A DNA stretch of 64,000 nt. Origin: Adiantum capillus-veneris (taxonomy: Eukaryota > Streptophyta > Polypodiopsida > Polypodiales > Pteridaceae). A program made the translations under genes and the position numbers. The notes under the pieces were generated by a model. It made no database searches. It worked only from the letters and a program-made list of their open reading frames with translations, and was not told the origin of the DNA. The stretch lies in contig CM043944.1 in assembly GCA_014529385.2 (NCBI GenBank), positions 51,533,768 to 51,597,767 of the forward strand, in the 5' to 3' direction. Positions 1-11,300 of the stretch are shown in pieces. Every line of letters begins with the position of its first letter. The stretch's first letter is position 1.

Positions 1-1114
1 CACTGTCGAAATACCACACATGTGAATCTGCAGCAACTGACAAGCATGCATCATGGACAGCAGGATTGTAAGTGCACTCTGCGCTAAAAGCCCATTCTGC
101 ATCAACATCAGCATCACAATCTCCTTTCACAGAAGACTCAACAATGGCTGCATTTGTAGTGGAACCAGCATTTGCAGTGGAACCACCCTCTTTCTTCTTA
201 GCCTCTTTGGCCTTCAACTTAGGACACGACTTGATCAAGTGATCATTGGCTTTACAATAATGGCAACGCATCTTCTTTTTGCCCTTATCACCAGAATTGC
301 CAGACGAAGTGCTGCCAGCAGAAGCATTAGGAACAGAATTTTTGCCACTCGCAGCAGAACCATAAGAAGTGGCTGCATTACTGTTACCACCCTTTCTTTG
401 AGAAGCAATAAAAGCCTATTCAACTGCACGCTGCCTAGTCCTGTTTTTTCTAGAAAGTGACTCTTGCAACAGCAATGTGCATAATGCATCAAACTTGACA
501 ACTTCAGGATTTCCTTGGGTCATCAGTCTCCAAGTACTAGCAAAAGTCTGGTAGGAATCTGGTAAGGCATCAAGAACAGTCTGCACAAGGGAACTGTCCG
601 AAATCACTTCACCTGCAGAAATGAGTTGCTCATTGATATCCTTGATACTAGCAAGGAAAGTGTCCATATCATTTTCCTCATGCATAATCTTCGACTCTAG
701 CTCTTTACGCAGCAAAGCAATTTTAGCCTCATTGCGGCTTGCATAAAGACCTGCTAGAATATCCCAAGCCTGTTTTGCAGATTTTGCTGAACGGATGTGA
801 GGAATAATGGTGCGCTTCATAGACAACGCAATCAATGCATGAGCCTGCGCATCCTTAACATCCCAACGAGCTTGTTCTGCCGTAGGCAAAACAACTTTAA
901 CATCTGCAATCCTTGCAGCAAGACCTGCAACATCCTCAACATCGCCTACATCTTCAGAACCTGGACGTACATCAATGCCCTGCACAATGTTCCAGACACC
1001 TTTTGACACAAGAACATGTTGCATCATATAAGCCCACATAGGGTAGTTGTCCCCATCCAACCTGTCCTCAGCAGCAAACATCTTGAACACATCTGTGTTG
1101 TTGTTGTCAGCCAT
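1..1114 (-). pseudogene. gag: copia gag (UBN2-type) running into protease, one internal stop
   Basis: The start is taken at ATG 1114 (MADNNNTDVFKMF), just after the leader; an upstream in-frame ATG at 1174 lies in leader-like sequence. About 230 residues read as a copia capsid: the early GDNYPMWAYMMQHVL block, then WDILAGLYASRNEAK and the helical KIALLRKELESKIM region. A TAG near 418 interrupts the frame between RAVE and AFIASQRKGG. The same frame resumes and gives a zinc knuckle, CHYCKANDHLIKSCP (C-X2-C-X4-H-X4-C, near 230-270), then a Lys/Ser linker and the start of the aspartic protease at the window edge. In the family, gag packages element RNA. One stop alone could be recent decay. Confidence 0.88.
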
Positions 1115-1462
1115 GGTAAATGCTGCACCTGATGTGAAAACTGCCCGAAAATAGGAGAAATGGAGCGGGAACAACTTGTGCTATATAGCACAAACCGTAG
1201 AAGACTATAAGGCACCTGTTATGCAGAAAACGGCACTGACAGAAAATCTGCACAAAATGACGAAATAGCCTGTGCAGTACTGCCCGTAGTGGAAACGGAG
1301 GCCGAAATGAGCCCAAATCAAAATTCTGAGCAGACCAAGCTCTTAGAGCTTTCCCAAAATATTTGTCGACCTGCGAACGCTCGCCAAAGCTCACTGAAAT
1401 CGGAGAAAGTGAGCAGGCGTGTGCTGGAGCAGCTGGCGACTAAGCCCGGGAGGACGTGACCT

Positions 1463-1474
1463 GCTCTGATACCA
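1463..1474 (-). other. primer-binding site (initiator tRNA-Met)
   Basis: The minus strand reads TGGTATCAGAGC two bases downstream of the LTR end. This is the usual plant copia/gypsy match to the 3' end of initiator tRNA-Met and fixes the LTR boundary and the element's orientation. Confidence 0.85.
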
Positions 1475-1476
1475 AT

Positions 1477-1760
1477 TGTTGGAATTAGGGTTGCAGAGAA
1501 ACACACACAGTTTGGAGAAGACGAAGGAAGCTCAAGGCACACAATAGAGAGTGTGTTACTTAGTGTGCAATGGAAAGATAGATAGCCCTAGAGTGATGGG
1601 CGTATATACAATGCACGGGGGAAAAAACCTCCTAAAGAGGGAAAAAATGCCCCGGCGGTCCTAGTGTGTTCACACACATCACTACCACATGTATATGGTA
1701 ACATATAGCAGAGGCCTACAAGAATCTTTCCAAAAGATTAAGGATGCTATCTCTATCTCA
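1477..1760 (-). repeat. copia 5' LTR, 284 bp
   Basis: The right edge is where chromoviral integrase sequence starts (CAGCAAAGG at 1761); the left edge is set by the primer-binding site. The termini are TG...CA. The second LTR lies outside the window, so the limits rest on one copy only. Confidence 0.75.
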
Positions 1761-2372
1761 CAGCAAAGGCAAAAGGCTGCTGCTTGCTGACAAGCACAGA
1801 AGATGCCAAGCCTTTAAAGAAAATGATTGGGTCTTACTCAAATTTCCCAAGGCTCGATTAAGGCACACGACGGGCAAGAATCCTACAGGACACCAAAAGT
1901 AGTATGCTAAGTTAACAAAAAGGTACTTTTGGTGTCCCTTAGGATTCTTGCCTGTCGTGTGCCTTAATCGAGCCTTGGAAAATTTGAGTAGGACCCAATC
2001 ATTTTCTTTAAAGGCTGCTGCTCTGGTCCCTTCCAGATTCTTAGGCCAATCAATGAGATGGCCTATCAAATCAAGTTGCCCAGCCATTGGCTCATACACA
2101 ATGCTTTCCATGTGAGACTACTAAAGCCTTATAAAGGAGAGCCACCTCAAGAACCAACTAATGAAGACCCACCGGAGATCAAGGACCAAGAAGAGGTGTT
2201 GTAGCCCAAGTCCATTCTCCGACATGAAGACAAGGTATTAAGAGGCGGTAAGACTATCCAACGATATCTTATTAAGTTTAAGAATTATCCTTTTGAAGAT
2301 GCTAGATGGATGCAAGGCATACAATTAAAGGATAACCTACACCTTGTCAATGATTACAATGCTTCCCTAGAG
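1761..2372 (+). pseudogene. pol: Ty3/gypsy chromovirus: integrase C-terminus and chromodomain
   Basis: The plus strand reads KAAADKHRRCQAFKENDW then VLLKFPKARLRHTTGKNP, the C-terminal end of a chromoviral integrase. After an inverted insertion it resumes with INEMAYQIKLPSHW and IHNAFHVRLLKPYKGEPP. A chromodomain-like block follows about residues later (QRYLIKFKNYPFEDARW), ending at a stop near 2372. A TAG at about 2203 and the inverted insertion disrupt the frame. In the family, integrase joins cDNA to the target and the chromodomain directs insertion to modified chromatin. The upstream part of the element was lost or displaced by the copia insertion at 1760. Confidence 0.88.
1809..2016. repeat. 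inverted duplication, 93-bp arms, 22-bp loop
   Basis: Bases 1809-1901 (integrase C-terminal coding sequence) recur reverse-complemented at 1924-2016 with only scattered mismatches. The second arm interrupts the chromoviral frame between KRYF and the sequence that continues toward INEMAYQ, so it arose after the element inserted. Confidence 0.9.
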
Positions 2373-4150
2373 TAAGCAAATGTACAAATGTTTAAAAATA
2401 ACAAATTTTTGTCTTATAAGACTTTCTTTTTCTTTATTGTGCACAAATGTGAAGTAGTATGCATGCTCAGATCAAGTTTGCGGAGACGAGGTCTCCCAAA
2501 CACCAAGTAGAGCTTGTCACTCTACTATGGAAGATTGATAGGACTAATATGTAGACATGCTTGCGGTAGCTTAGGCTCTCAAGCGCCAAATGGACTTCCT
2601 CTACCCCCTAGAAAAAGGAATAATGAATAGGCTTTCTCGTATCTAGCCCATACTCAAGGACGACTATGATTTCAAGAGAGAGGTAATGTCATAATAACTA
2701 ATATCTAATTCTTCTAAATTATTTTCTCATGTTAAAGTGATCATTTAATATGGGGAAAATCCAGGGAAGAAAAATCTAGAATATTGGTTAAGCTGGTAGA
2801 CCAACCATAGTAGGGATCCAAAGGAGGGAAAATAGGGATCCAAAGGGGGGGCCATCTGCAAAAGAGCAATGTGCAACAATGGGCTTTAAAGACCCTAAGG
2901 TTCAGCCCATTGAGACTTCCAAAATGCTAAGGTTCCAAAAATCAAAGGTTGTGTCCAATGGCTAAGCTTAGGAAAATTGGATGCTTTGTTTGTGTGTAAA
3001 AAAAATTTCATAAATCCTACAAAGGAGGAGGTTTTTTTTGTTTTGAGGTTTACTTAGCATAATAAGGTTGGTTTCTCTAAAAAACATAGTCTTATGGTTT
3101 ATGTCTTCACTGTCGTAGATATTTCATCACTGTGTCCATGGTTGGCATATACTTTGTAACAATTTTTTAAAACCAGTATTGTGGCCATCTTTTGATGTAT
3201 AGGCATACCTGGCACTGGGTTGGATCCCGTGCATTTCATATGTGAGCTTAGTAAAGCTTCTGAGGCCTAAATATTGGCTCATGTTTCTGCATACTGACTC
3301 ACCGTTTTAAAGCTACAGGCTGTGGTTTGCTGTTGGTGTCACGGTGGGGTAGGGTGCACCTAACAATGGGGATTCTTCTACTTACTCATACTAGCTGGTC
3401 TGATACATTGGGTAAGAAGAAACGAGGGGTAAGTTTGATATATTCCTTGTGTCTTCGGACTATACGATGGATTTTAGCGCAGAATTTTTGAGTGATGGTG
3501 TGATGATGACATTGTATAAGAGGGTACCCGGTCAGATGGGCTTCAATTGCATTTGATATCTAGTTATTGTTGGGTTGTTAGCATAATGATGGTGTCAATT
3601 TTGACCGTGCGACACACTTTTACTGTTGATTGGATGTTGAATAATGTTGTGGTATGGCTTTAGTATTTTGAAAATGAATGATGTATCAATTAGTTATGAG
3701 GTAGCACATTGAAGGCTGGCCCAACATGTCGTTAAAAAGGAGTTTTTCCTTGGTTTTTATGCTCTGTACAGTATATGGTGATGTGATACAAGAAAATGTA
3801 AGAAATAAATAGTAGAATGTCACCTCATCCATTTTATCTGGGGTTTTTTTGTTTAAATTGAACTAGGGTAGAAGATATCAAAGCCACATTGGTGCTTTTG
3901 AAATTTGGTGAAAAATTGGGGACTAAATTAGGGACTCGGACATTTGGATCGGAAGAGGTGGTGGCCTTCCAATCAGAATGATATGTACCTAAATAACTAT
4001 TTAAGTTTTCTTTTAAAAATCGGGTACATAATAACCTTATCTATAATTAAAAACCACACCCCTGGTCACTTGTATTAAGCCAGCTCACTTTTGAATTGTT
4101 TGATTGTTTTGTGCTTATGTATTTAAGTAAAAAAACTACACACACGCACA
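2373..4150. other. no gene seen; probable chromovirus 3' LTR start at 2687
   Basis: A purine-rich tract (TTCAAGAGAGAGGTAA) precedes TGTCATAATAAC at 2687, the typical junction between polypurine tract and 3' LTR of a plant chromovirus. The far LTR end is not clear: TTTGTAACA near 3161 is one candidate, and no second copy is present for comparison. From about 3160 to 4150 the DNA is AT-rich with stops in every frame, and I recognise nothing. Confidence 0.45.
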
Positions 4151-5868
4151 CGCACACACCATGTCACTTTCATATGTGGCTTACTAATCTGAGAATGGAT
4201 ACTTGCTAATATTTAACACTACATGGATGGTAGGTATAAGTTAAAAAGGTTTGAAGTAGGACATAGATAACAATTGAAGGTTCACTAACACTTGTAATAT
4301 GTATTCAACGCTAATGAATCTGTTGTCTAGATTATATGGATACAAGTGAGGACTTTATCTTTAATTAAGACCTTTTTGGCTAAGCTGTTGTCCATCACTG
4401 TCGAACCTAGCCTCTTTCACTTCAAAATAAGTTGTTCTTGACTATCTTTATGTACAAAACACTAAAATGATACCTCATTCTCACTATGATGTACAAAAAT
4501 GAGTAAAAAACTAAGTTATTTTGGTGCTAATCGTTGTCCTTTTCTAAAGTCAGATGTCTTTTGAACACTTGTGTTCTTTTATGTATAAGTATAAGTCTAA
4601 AAACGGAAACACACACGTCCTAAACACAAGGTTCTCCCAAAAAGGTGGGAAACAAGGACGTTGGCTTTGGAGATTTTTGCCTTTAGGCTTTGATGGACCC
4701 ACTGTCTATAATTCCTTGTTAGGTTGACAGGTGTTAGGTGGCCTTTCCTTGTCTATAGATCGGATTCTTGCTCACAGCTATTGTAGTCTTTGACTCTGCC
4801 AGTTTTAGGTTGCAAGTTAATTACTTACCCTGGTGTAATTATTTTGATTCTTATGATTTCAGGAACATTTTACCTATAAATGAACTACTCTTGGATGGAC
4901 AGTTCGTTTCAAGACTATCCATAGAAACTGGTTAAAGCATGGAAAACTTCTACTACTGACTATGAATGGCATCCAAACTATTATCTACTGGCTAAAAAAG
5001 CCTTAAAACTCCGACTGGAGTATAATCCTGTTTGTTAACATTGTCACTTATAGCTCCGATGAGACTCATGGATTTTCTGATATGATATTGCTCTTTGGCT
5101 TCAGACTTGACTATTCTATTCTCATCAACTTGATGAGGCAGTAGACCCATACTCAATGGGCCTACTACCGACTCATTGAGTATGGTGCCTGGGTTAGGGT
5201 AGGCACGCACGTACACACACATACATATCACTTTCATATGTGGCTTATTGTTATGAGAATGGATACTTGCTGATATTTAACACTACATGGATGGTAGATA
5301 TACGTTAAAAAGGTTTTACGTAGGACATGGATAACAACTGATAGGTTTGTTGACACCTGTAATACATATTCAAGGCTAATGAATCTATTGTCTTGTTTAT
5401 ATGGATGCAAGTGAGGACTCTATCTTTACTTAGGATCTTTTTGGTTAAGTTGCTTTCCACCATTGTCGAACCTGGCCTCTTTCACTTCAGGATAAGTAAT
5501 CTTGACTATTTATGTACAAAACACTAGAATGATACCTCATTCTCACTATAATGTACAAAAATGAATCAAAGACTGAAATGTTTTTGTGCTAATCATTGTC
5601 CTTTGTCTAAAGCTTGCTGTCTTTTGAACGGTTATGCTCTTTTGTGTATAAGTATAAGTCAGCTAAACCCTTCTCTACACCATCGCTGAATTCTGGCACC
5701 AATCCTCGGAGCACTGTACTTGCTCGGGCATATGACCTCCCCCTCCCAAATTCGAATTGACCCCATTGAGGAGAGAGTACTCACTTTAAATTCAAATTCC
5801 AGCGCCACACAACTCTCCACCTCAGTCGGCTCGCTTAGAAGCATGGCATCCAAATAGGTCAATAGCCT

Positions 5869-6060
5869 TCACGTCTGCCACGTGTCCAAATTTGCCATAA
5901 AGTGCTCGAGTTTGCCGTTTTCATCCATCTGAACACTGACGATCCGCTCGGAATGTTGAACTCCCATTTGGCCCCCATTGATCCTCGTGCCCATCCATCT
6001 CACGCTGCTTACACACCCCGCGCCCAAACTTAGGTGCGTGGACGTGGAAGCGAATTGTAA
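5869..6060 (-). pseudogene. exon-like block b, copy 1, unidentified
   Basis: The minus-strand frame ends QMDENGKLEHFMANLDTWQT before a TGA. It is the counterpart of the block at 7424-7624. I do not recognise the protein. Upstream reads STSTHLSLGAGCVSSVRWMG. A possible splice donor (AAAGTGAGT) lies in the following sequence near 5786. This copy is embedded in the tandem array and has no visible start, so it is probably a fragment. Confidence 0.4.
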
Positions 6061-7423
6061 AAAAGCCCTTCGTGGTTTTTGTGTATAGGCTTTGATGGAC
6101 CCACTGTCTATAATTCCTTGTTAGGTTGACAGGTGTTAGGGATCTTTCCTTGTCTATAGATCGGATTCTTGCTCATAGCTATTGTAGTTTTTTACTCTGC
6201 CAGTTTTAGGTTGCAAGTTAATCCAAAATTACTTACCCTTGTGTAATTATTTTGATTCTTATGATTTCAGGAACATTTCACCTATAAATGAACTACTCTT
6301 GGATGGACAGTTCGTTTCAAGACTATCCATAGAAACTGGTTAAAGCATGGAAAACTTCTACTACTGACTATGAATGGCATCCATACTATTATCTACTGGC
6401 TAAAAAAGCCTTAAAACTCCGACTGGAGTATAATCCTGTTTGCTAACATTGTCACTTATAGCTCCAATGAGACTCGTGAATTTTTTGATATGATACTGCT
6501 CTTTGGCTTCAGCTTGACTATTCTATTCTCATCAACTTGATGAGGCAGTAGTCCCATACTCAATGGGCCTACTGCCGACTCATCGAGTATGGTGCCTGGG
6601 TTAGGGCAGGCACGCACGTACACACACACATATCACTTTCATATGTGGCTTATTGTTATGAGAATGGATACTTGCTGATATTTAACACTACATGGATGGT
6701 AGGTATACGTTAAAAAGGTTTTAAGTAGGACATGGATAACAACCGATAGGTTCATTGACACTTGTAATACATATTCAAGGCTAACGAATCTATTGTCTTG
6801 TTTATATGGATGCAAGTGAGGACTCTATCTTTACTTAGGATCTTTTTGGTTAAGCTGCTGTCCACCATTGTCGAACCTGGCCTCTTTCACTTCGGGATAA
6901 GTAATCTTGACTATCTTATGTACAAAACACTAGAATGATACCTCATTCTCACTATAATGTACAAAAATGAATCAAAGACTGAAATGTTTTTGTGCTAATC
7001 ATTGTCCTTTGTCTAAAGCTAGCTTTCTTTTGAAAGGTTATGCTCTTTTGTGTATAAGTATAAGTCTAAAAACAACAACACATACACATGTCAAGCTCTA
7101 CCTGGCTCCCTCCCTTTATTGATGGGTAGTCTTAGCAGGGTAGTCTTGCACAATTAGCTAGAAGAAGCTGACAATGGATCCACCCCTTATTCAACCCCAT
7201 TCCATGGACTGACTATGCTAAACCATTCTCTACACCATCCCTGAATTCTGGCACAAATCCTCGGAGCGCTGCACCTGCTCGGGCATATGACCTCCCCCTC
7301 CCAAATTCGAATGGACCCCATTGAGGAGAGAGTACTCATTTTAAATTCAAATTCCAGCACCACACAACTCTCCACCTTAACCGGCTCGCCTACAAGCATG
7401 GCATCCAAATAGTTTGATAGCCT

Positions 7424-7624
7424 TCACGTCTGCCACGTGTCCAAATTTGCCATAAAGTGCTCGAGTTTGCCGTTTTCGTCCATTTGGACGCTGACGATCC
7501 GCTCGGAATGCTGAAGCCCCATTTTGCCCCCATTGATCCTCATGCCCATCCATCTCACGCTGCTTACACACCGCGCGCCCAAACTTAGGTGCGTAGATGT
7601 GGAAGCGACCTTTAAAAAAGCCAT
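7424..7624 (-). pseudogene. exon-like block b, copy 2, unidentified
   Basis: A 66-residue open frame reads VASTSTHLSLGARCVSSVRW, then INGGKMGLQHSERIVSVQMD and ENGKLEHFMANLDTWQT, then stop. Compared with copy 1, four changes within AGT-GTT-CAG-ATG-GAT versus AGC-GTC-CAA-ATG-GAC all fall on third positions and leave SVQMD unchanged. That suggests this frame was once under selection. It lies about 700 bp upstream of the PPL1 start on the opposite strand, so it could also be the end of a divergent gene. No function is assigned. Confidence 0.45.
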
Positions 7625-7640
7625 TCGTGGCGTGATATGG

Positions 7641-8074
7641 GCAACGATTTTTTTTTTTGGGCAGCCAAGATTCCCTGTCCAAGCTTAGGCGGGGCTTGAG
7701 GTCTTGCCAGCACGATCCAACAGAGGCTACGAACCAATAAGCTATGGACATCTGTCGTCAAAAATCCCGCTTTAAAAAAAATAGAAAACATTGATGTGTT
7801 ACACTTGCCCGCCCGCCCGCGATTACTGATGGGCTGGCAAGATCTCCGTGTGTAAGCAGCCTCATTGCTGAGACTTTCTTCAAATAGGCCTAGCGCGAAG
7901 GCCAAAGTTGAGGTGCACACAGCCACACCCCAGGTGCTTCCACGTGGATTCATGAAAACATTAGTCGGATAAGGAGCAGAAGAGCGTGCGCCTCATTCTG
8001 TCTACTCAAGCTATGGCTATGACGGTGCAGAGGGCCTGCGCAAATTGGTCCTCCTCTATCTCAGATTCGAAGGT

Positions 8075-8080
<6 letters not shown>
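7641..8080. promoter_or_regulatory. probable PPL1 upstream region
   Basis: This is moderately GC-rich DNA with no repeat or transposon signature, between the tandem array and the GA microsatellites. A plus-strand ATG near 8013 (MAMTVQRACANWSSS) opens a short upstream frame that runs through the GA repeats as Glu-Arg repeats and stops at 8256-8258, before the PPL1 start. No convincing TATA box is visible. Confidence 0.35.
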
Positions 8081-8105
<25 letters not shown>

Positions 8106-8149
8106 TGTGATTCGTTTCTGCATTGTGGAAAGCATTGGTGCTTGAATAT

Positions 8150-8218
<69 letters not shown>

Positions 8219-8273
8219 AGGGGAATGTGATTCGTTTCTGCATTGCGGAAAGCATTGATGCTTGAATACCCAT

Positions 8274-8335
<62 letters not shown>
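8078..8335. repeat. GA/GT microsatellites and a duplicated 53-bp unit upstream of PPL1
   Basis: Runs of GA lie at about 8078-8101, 8153-8211 and 8294-8335, with a GT run at 8273-8294. Between them the segment GGAATGTGATTCGTTTCTGC (8102-8152) recurs at 8223-8272 with few changes, so GA run plus segment is duplicated. The last GA run ends three bases before the PPL1 start codon. Confidence 0.95.
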
Positions 8336-8337
<2 letters not shown>

Positions 8338-11300
8338 ATGGCTTCACAGGTTCTGCTCACCAAACCAAGTCAATGTGCAACATGCTCTTCGCTTGGTGTA
8401 CGTGCTTCCCTACCTCAAACAGGTACTATCATGCACAAAGAAAGAAGGGAGATAAAAACTTATTTTTGAAGCATCAGATTGAGAAGAAATGAAGGTTCTG
8501 GTACTGATCGAGTGCACAGAGGTCCAAAACTCTGGTTTCATGTTAGGTTCCCTTGAATGTGGACGCCGTCAGATTGTTCTTGCAGCAGGATCTTTTGCAG
8601 CAAGTCTTGTTTCTCTCAGCAATCTTCCTGCTCTCGCTAGTAAGACAAAAAACTCTTCACTAATTGCAATCCCTTGTCCATGGAGGATTTTACCTGCATG
8701 CTTGAAACATTAAACTTTACCTCTTACATCAGTGTTATCTATTTGCCAATGGTTTATAGTTGTTATGGCCACTGTACATAGAGAAGCACATCAATAGATG
8801 TAAACATATTTACATTCACATTGATATGTTCTATTTTTCTTCTTGAGATGTCTTCGCAGCATTGATCCACATATACATGGTAATTTGCTTTCTCATTCAT
8901 AGCCAAGATCCAAGATTTGTAAGTAGTACTGTGTTGGAATTTGTGATTGTAAGGAAGGCGTTACATACAAGGAAGAATGGTACATTTTACAAAGAATGGG
9001 CATCAGTCAAAAAACCTGGAGTCCTGTTTTGATGGTCACATGATTTGCTTGCAGTTTCTGAGCTATGCTTTCCACATGGTCGAGTGTGCATATGGGGGAA
9101 AGCACGCTACCGTGTATCTTCCACATGTGTGTGTGCCCGCACAGGAACATTGGCATGCTTTATAGTGACAAACATAATCTTTTTTTGCGTGTGGTTGTTC
9201 TAGCCCTTGTATGCATTATATAGTGTGCGGTATCACTTTCCCAACACATCTGCATTACTTGCATGTTAGCTTATAGAAGCACATTGGTTCCATGCAGTTG
9301 TGATGTGGCTTTGCGTCAATGGCTGCAGAGGCACCGAGTGGTTATCAATTTGTATTGGACAAGTTCGATAAGTACCAGTTCCTTTATCCCTTTGGGTGGC
9401 AGGTATTTGAATAATTTTTTATGTACTGATTTACTTTATGCTCCACGAGGATGGCTTTGTGTCTTTTCTCTTGTTCTTACATCTACTCTACAGGAGGTAT
9501 CTGTTAAAGGGCAAGACTGCGTCTACAAGGATGTGATTGAGCCGCTTGAGAGTGTCTCTGTGAACATCATTGAGACAAACAAAGGTGACATGCATGAGCT
9601 CGGCAGCGCAGAAGAGGTAGGCTTTATTGTCCTTGTCGTGTTGACTTTCAAATAGAGTATTAGAGTATTAGCTCTTTCTTTTTGTTTCTCTTTCTTTTGT
9701 TACATGCTTATCAAATAATTTGAATATTCTTAAATAATTCGAATATTCTGATTTCTCAAATTATTAAAATATTATCCTTGTGTAGAGTCATGATATGTGT
9801 GTAAATGATTCCTATTTTATACTCCTTTCACTAATGTATATTCTCTGGGCCGACTGTCTATTGGTCCAAGGGTGAATTTGGGCTTATCCTGGATTCATCT
9901 ATGTATATTTTTTAGTCATGTAGCAGACATGTAGACTTCACATTGTGAAGTTTTTGTCCCAGTTATGACCAATTGATATTGTGGCTATGCGGAAATCCAC
10001 AAAGCTACAATAAATCGTCCTCCCATGTGCCCTGCCCTCCTCAATGATCGCTCTAAGCGTGAAGATATGATCAGGTGTAGAGAATCCCCTCGTAAGTCCA
10101 GCTTGCGCTAAAGCATGTACACCCTCTCTCTTTACCCATGTGCTAAATTCATGCTCAAGTATAGATGCATATAGCTTGGCCAATGAGTGACCAATCATGA
10201 TAGTGTGATAGGTCGTTGGCAAGTTCGGATCTCGAAACTTGAGTAGTGGTACAATTGTAGATGTACTCCAAGTTTGAGGAAACCCCTCACACATAGCCCT
10301 AATGAACATGAAGGCCAAAAAATCATCACTATAATCGCGAGCATGTATGAAATGTTGTGCCAGTATACCTTCATGATCCTGTGCCCTCCCTGTGCGCGAC
10401 AATCTGTCAATGGCTCGCCACACCATCTCTGTTGTGAAGAAAATAGAAGTGGGAGGACAGGGCTCCGACAGGTTTTACACACTAGTGATAGTGGCTTGTC
10501 AGGGAACCTTGGCAAGAGCTAATTCTTTCCATCTTTTGTGGTGCATATGTCCCATTTACTACCCCATTTTTGCGCTAATTTTTCCTATTTAATGCATCTT
10601 TTAGAGCTGGGCTTCATAATGTCGGAGTCTTCCCTGCATCTTTAGAGTTATGACAGAAACTCACTACGGAGATCTTTGTATTTCTGTATGCTTGTGTGTG
10701 TGTGGTGTGGGTGTGTGGGATCATGTATTGGTACCTGGTCTCGAACGGGACGCATAAAAAACACCCAAATAATTCAATTTTTAGCGTTATGTGTTTGAAT
10801 ATAAGTAGTAATAGAGTCCTTTGACTCTAATGCTCATAAAAAACACGATTTGAAGACCGTTCATAATTCAATTTTATTATGACTTGATTGCGATATGCGG
10901 TGCTCCAGTCATAGTACATACACAAGTGACACAATGCCCATACACAATAACACATGTAATTACAGATTAGAGCTTTTCAATAATTGCAAGAGTAAACTGT
11001 GACAAGATGTCAGCCCACCGCATCTGCTTCTCCGAAAGTTGCTTTTGTGACAAGAAGTAGCGTAAACTCTGATGATCAGTGAAGACCGTAAAATCGGCTC
11101 CGAGTAGGTAATGTCGCCATTGAGTAAGAGCATGGACAACCGCCAAAATCTCTTTCTCATAAATCTGTGCTGTCAATTCCATCCTTGAAAACAATCGGCT
11201 CTCATAGGCAATGACATGGCCTTCTTGCATTAAGATCGTACCTAGACTATGACCACAAGCATCACAATACACTTCGAATGACTTTTGCAAATCCGGCAAA

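Larger units (their letters stand above)
1..1760 (-). mobile_element. Ty1/copia retrotransposon, 5' part, cut by window start
   Basis: Reading on the minus strand, the order is a 284-bp LTR (1760 to 1477), a primer-binding site matching plant initiator tRNA-Met (1474 to 1463), a leader of about 350 bp, a copia-type gag with CCHC knuckle, and the first residues of the protease (WYFDS at the window edge). The rest of pol lies outside the window. The LTR starts TGAGATAG and ends CCAACA, with a TATA-like GTATATAC near 1612. It abuts the integrase end of a gypsy element on the other strand, so it probably inserted there. Gag carries an in-frame TAG, so this copy is inactive. Confidence 0.9.
4151..7640. 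repeat. imperfect kilobase-scale tandem array, three copies
   Basis: Three kinds of block alternate. Block a (starting CACTTTCATATGTGGCTTA) is at about 4156-4600, 5225-5660 and 6629-7080. Block c (GGCTTTGATGGACCCACTG to GGCACGCACGTACACAC) is at about 4676-5216 and 6085-6618. Block b (CTCTACACCAT to AAAAAAGCC) is at about 5661-6070 and 7205-7628. The order is a-c, a-b-c, a-b. Copies differ by point changes and short indels, so the array is not recent. Block c contains a 12-bp-stem hairpin (CCATACTCAATG ... CATTGAGTATGG). Confidence 0.9.

Noticed and set aside
8061-8363. Minus-strand open frame of Ser-Leu repeats
   Set aside because: It is a translation of the GA microsatellites and has no independent support.
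8489-8546. Translation start at ATG 8489 for the PPL1 second exon
   Set aside because: The upstream ATG 8338 joins in phase through a 124-bp GT-AG intron and supplies the chloroplast transit peptide; the 8489 start would lack one.
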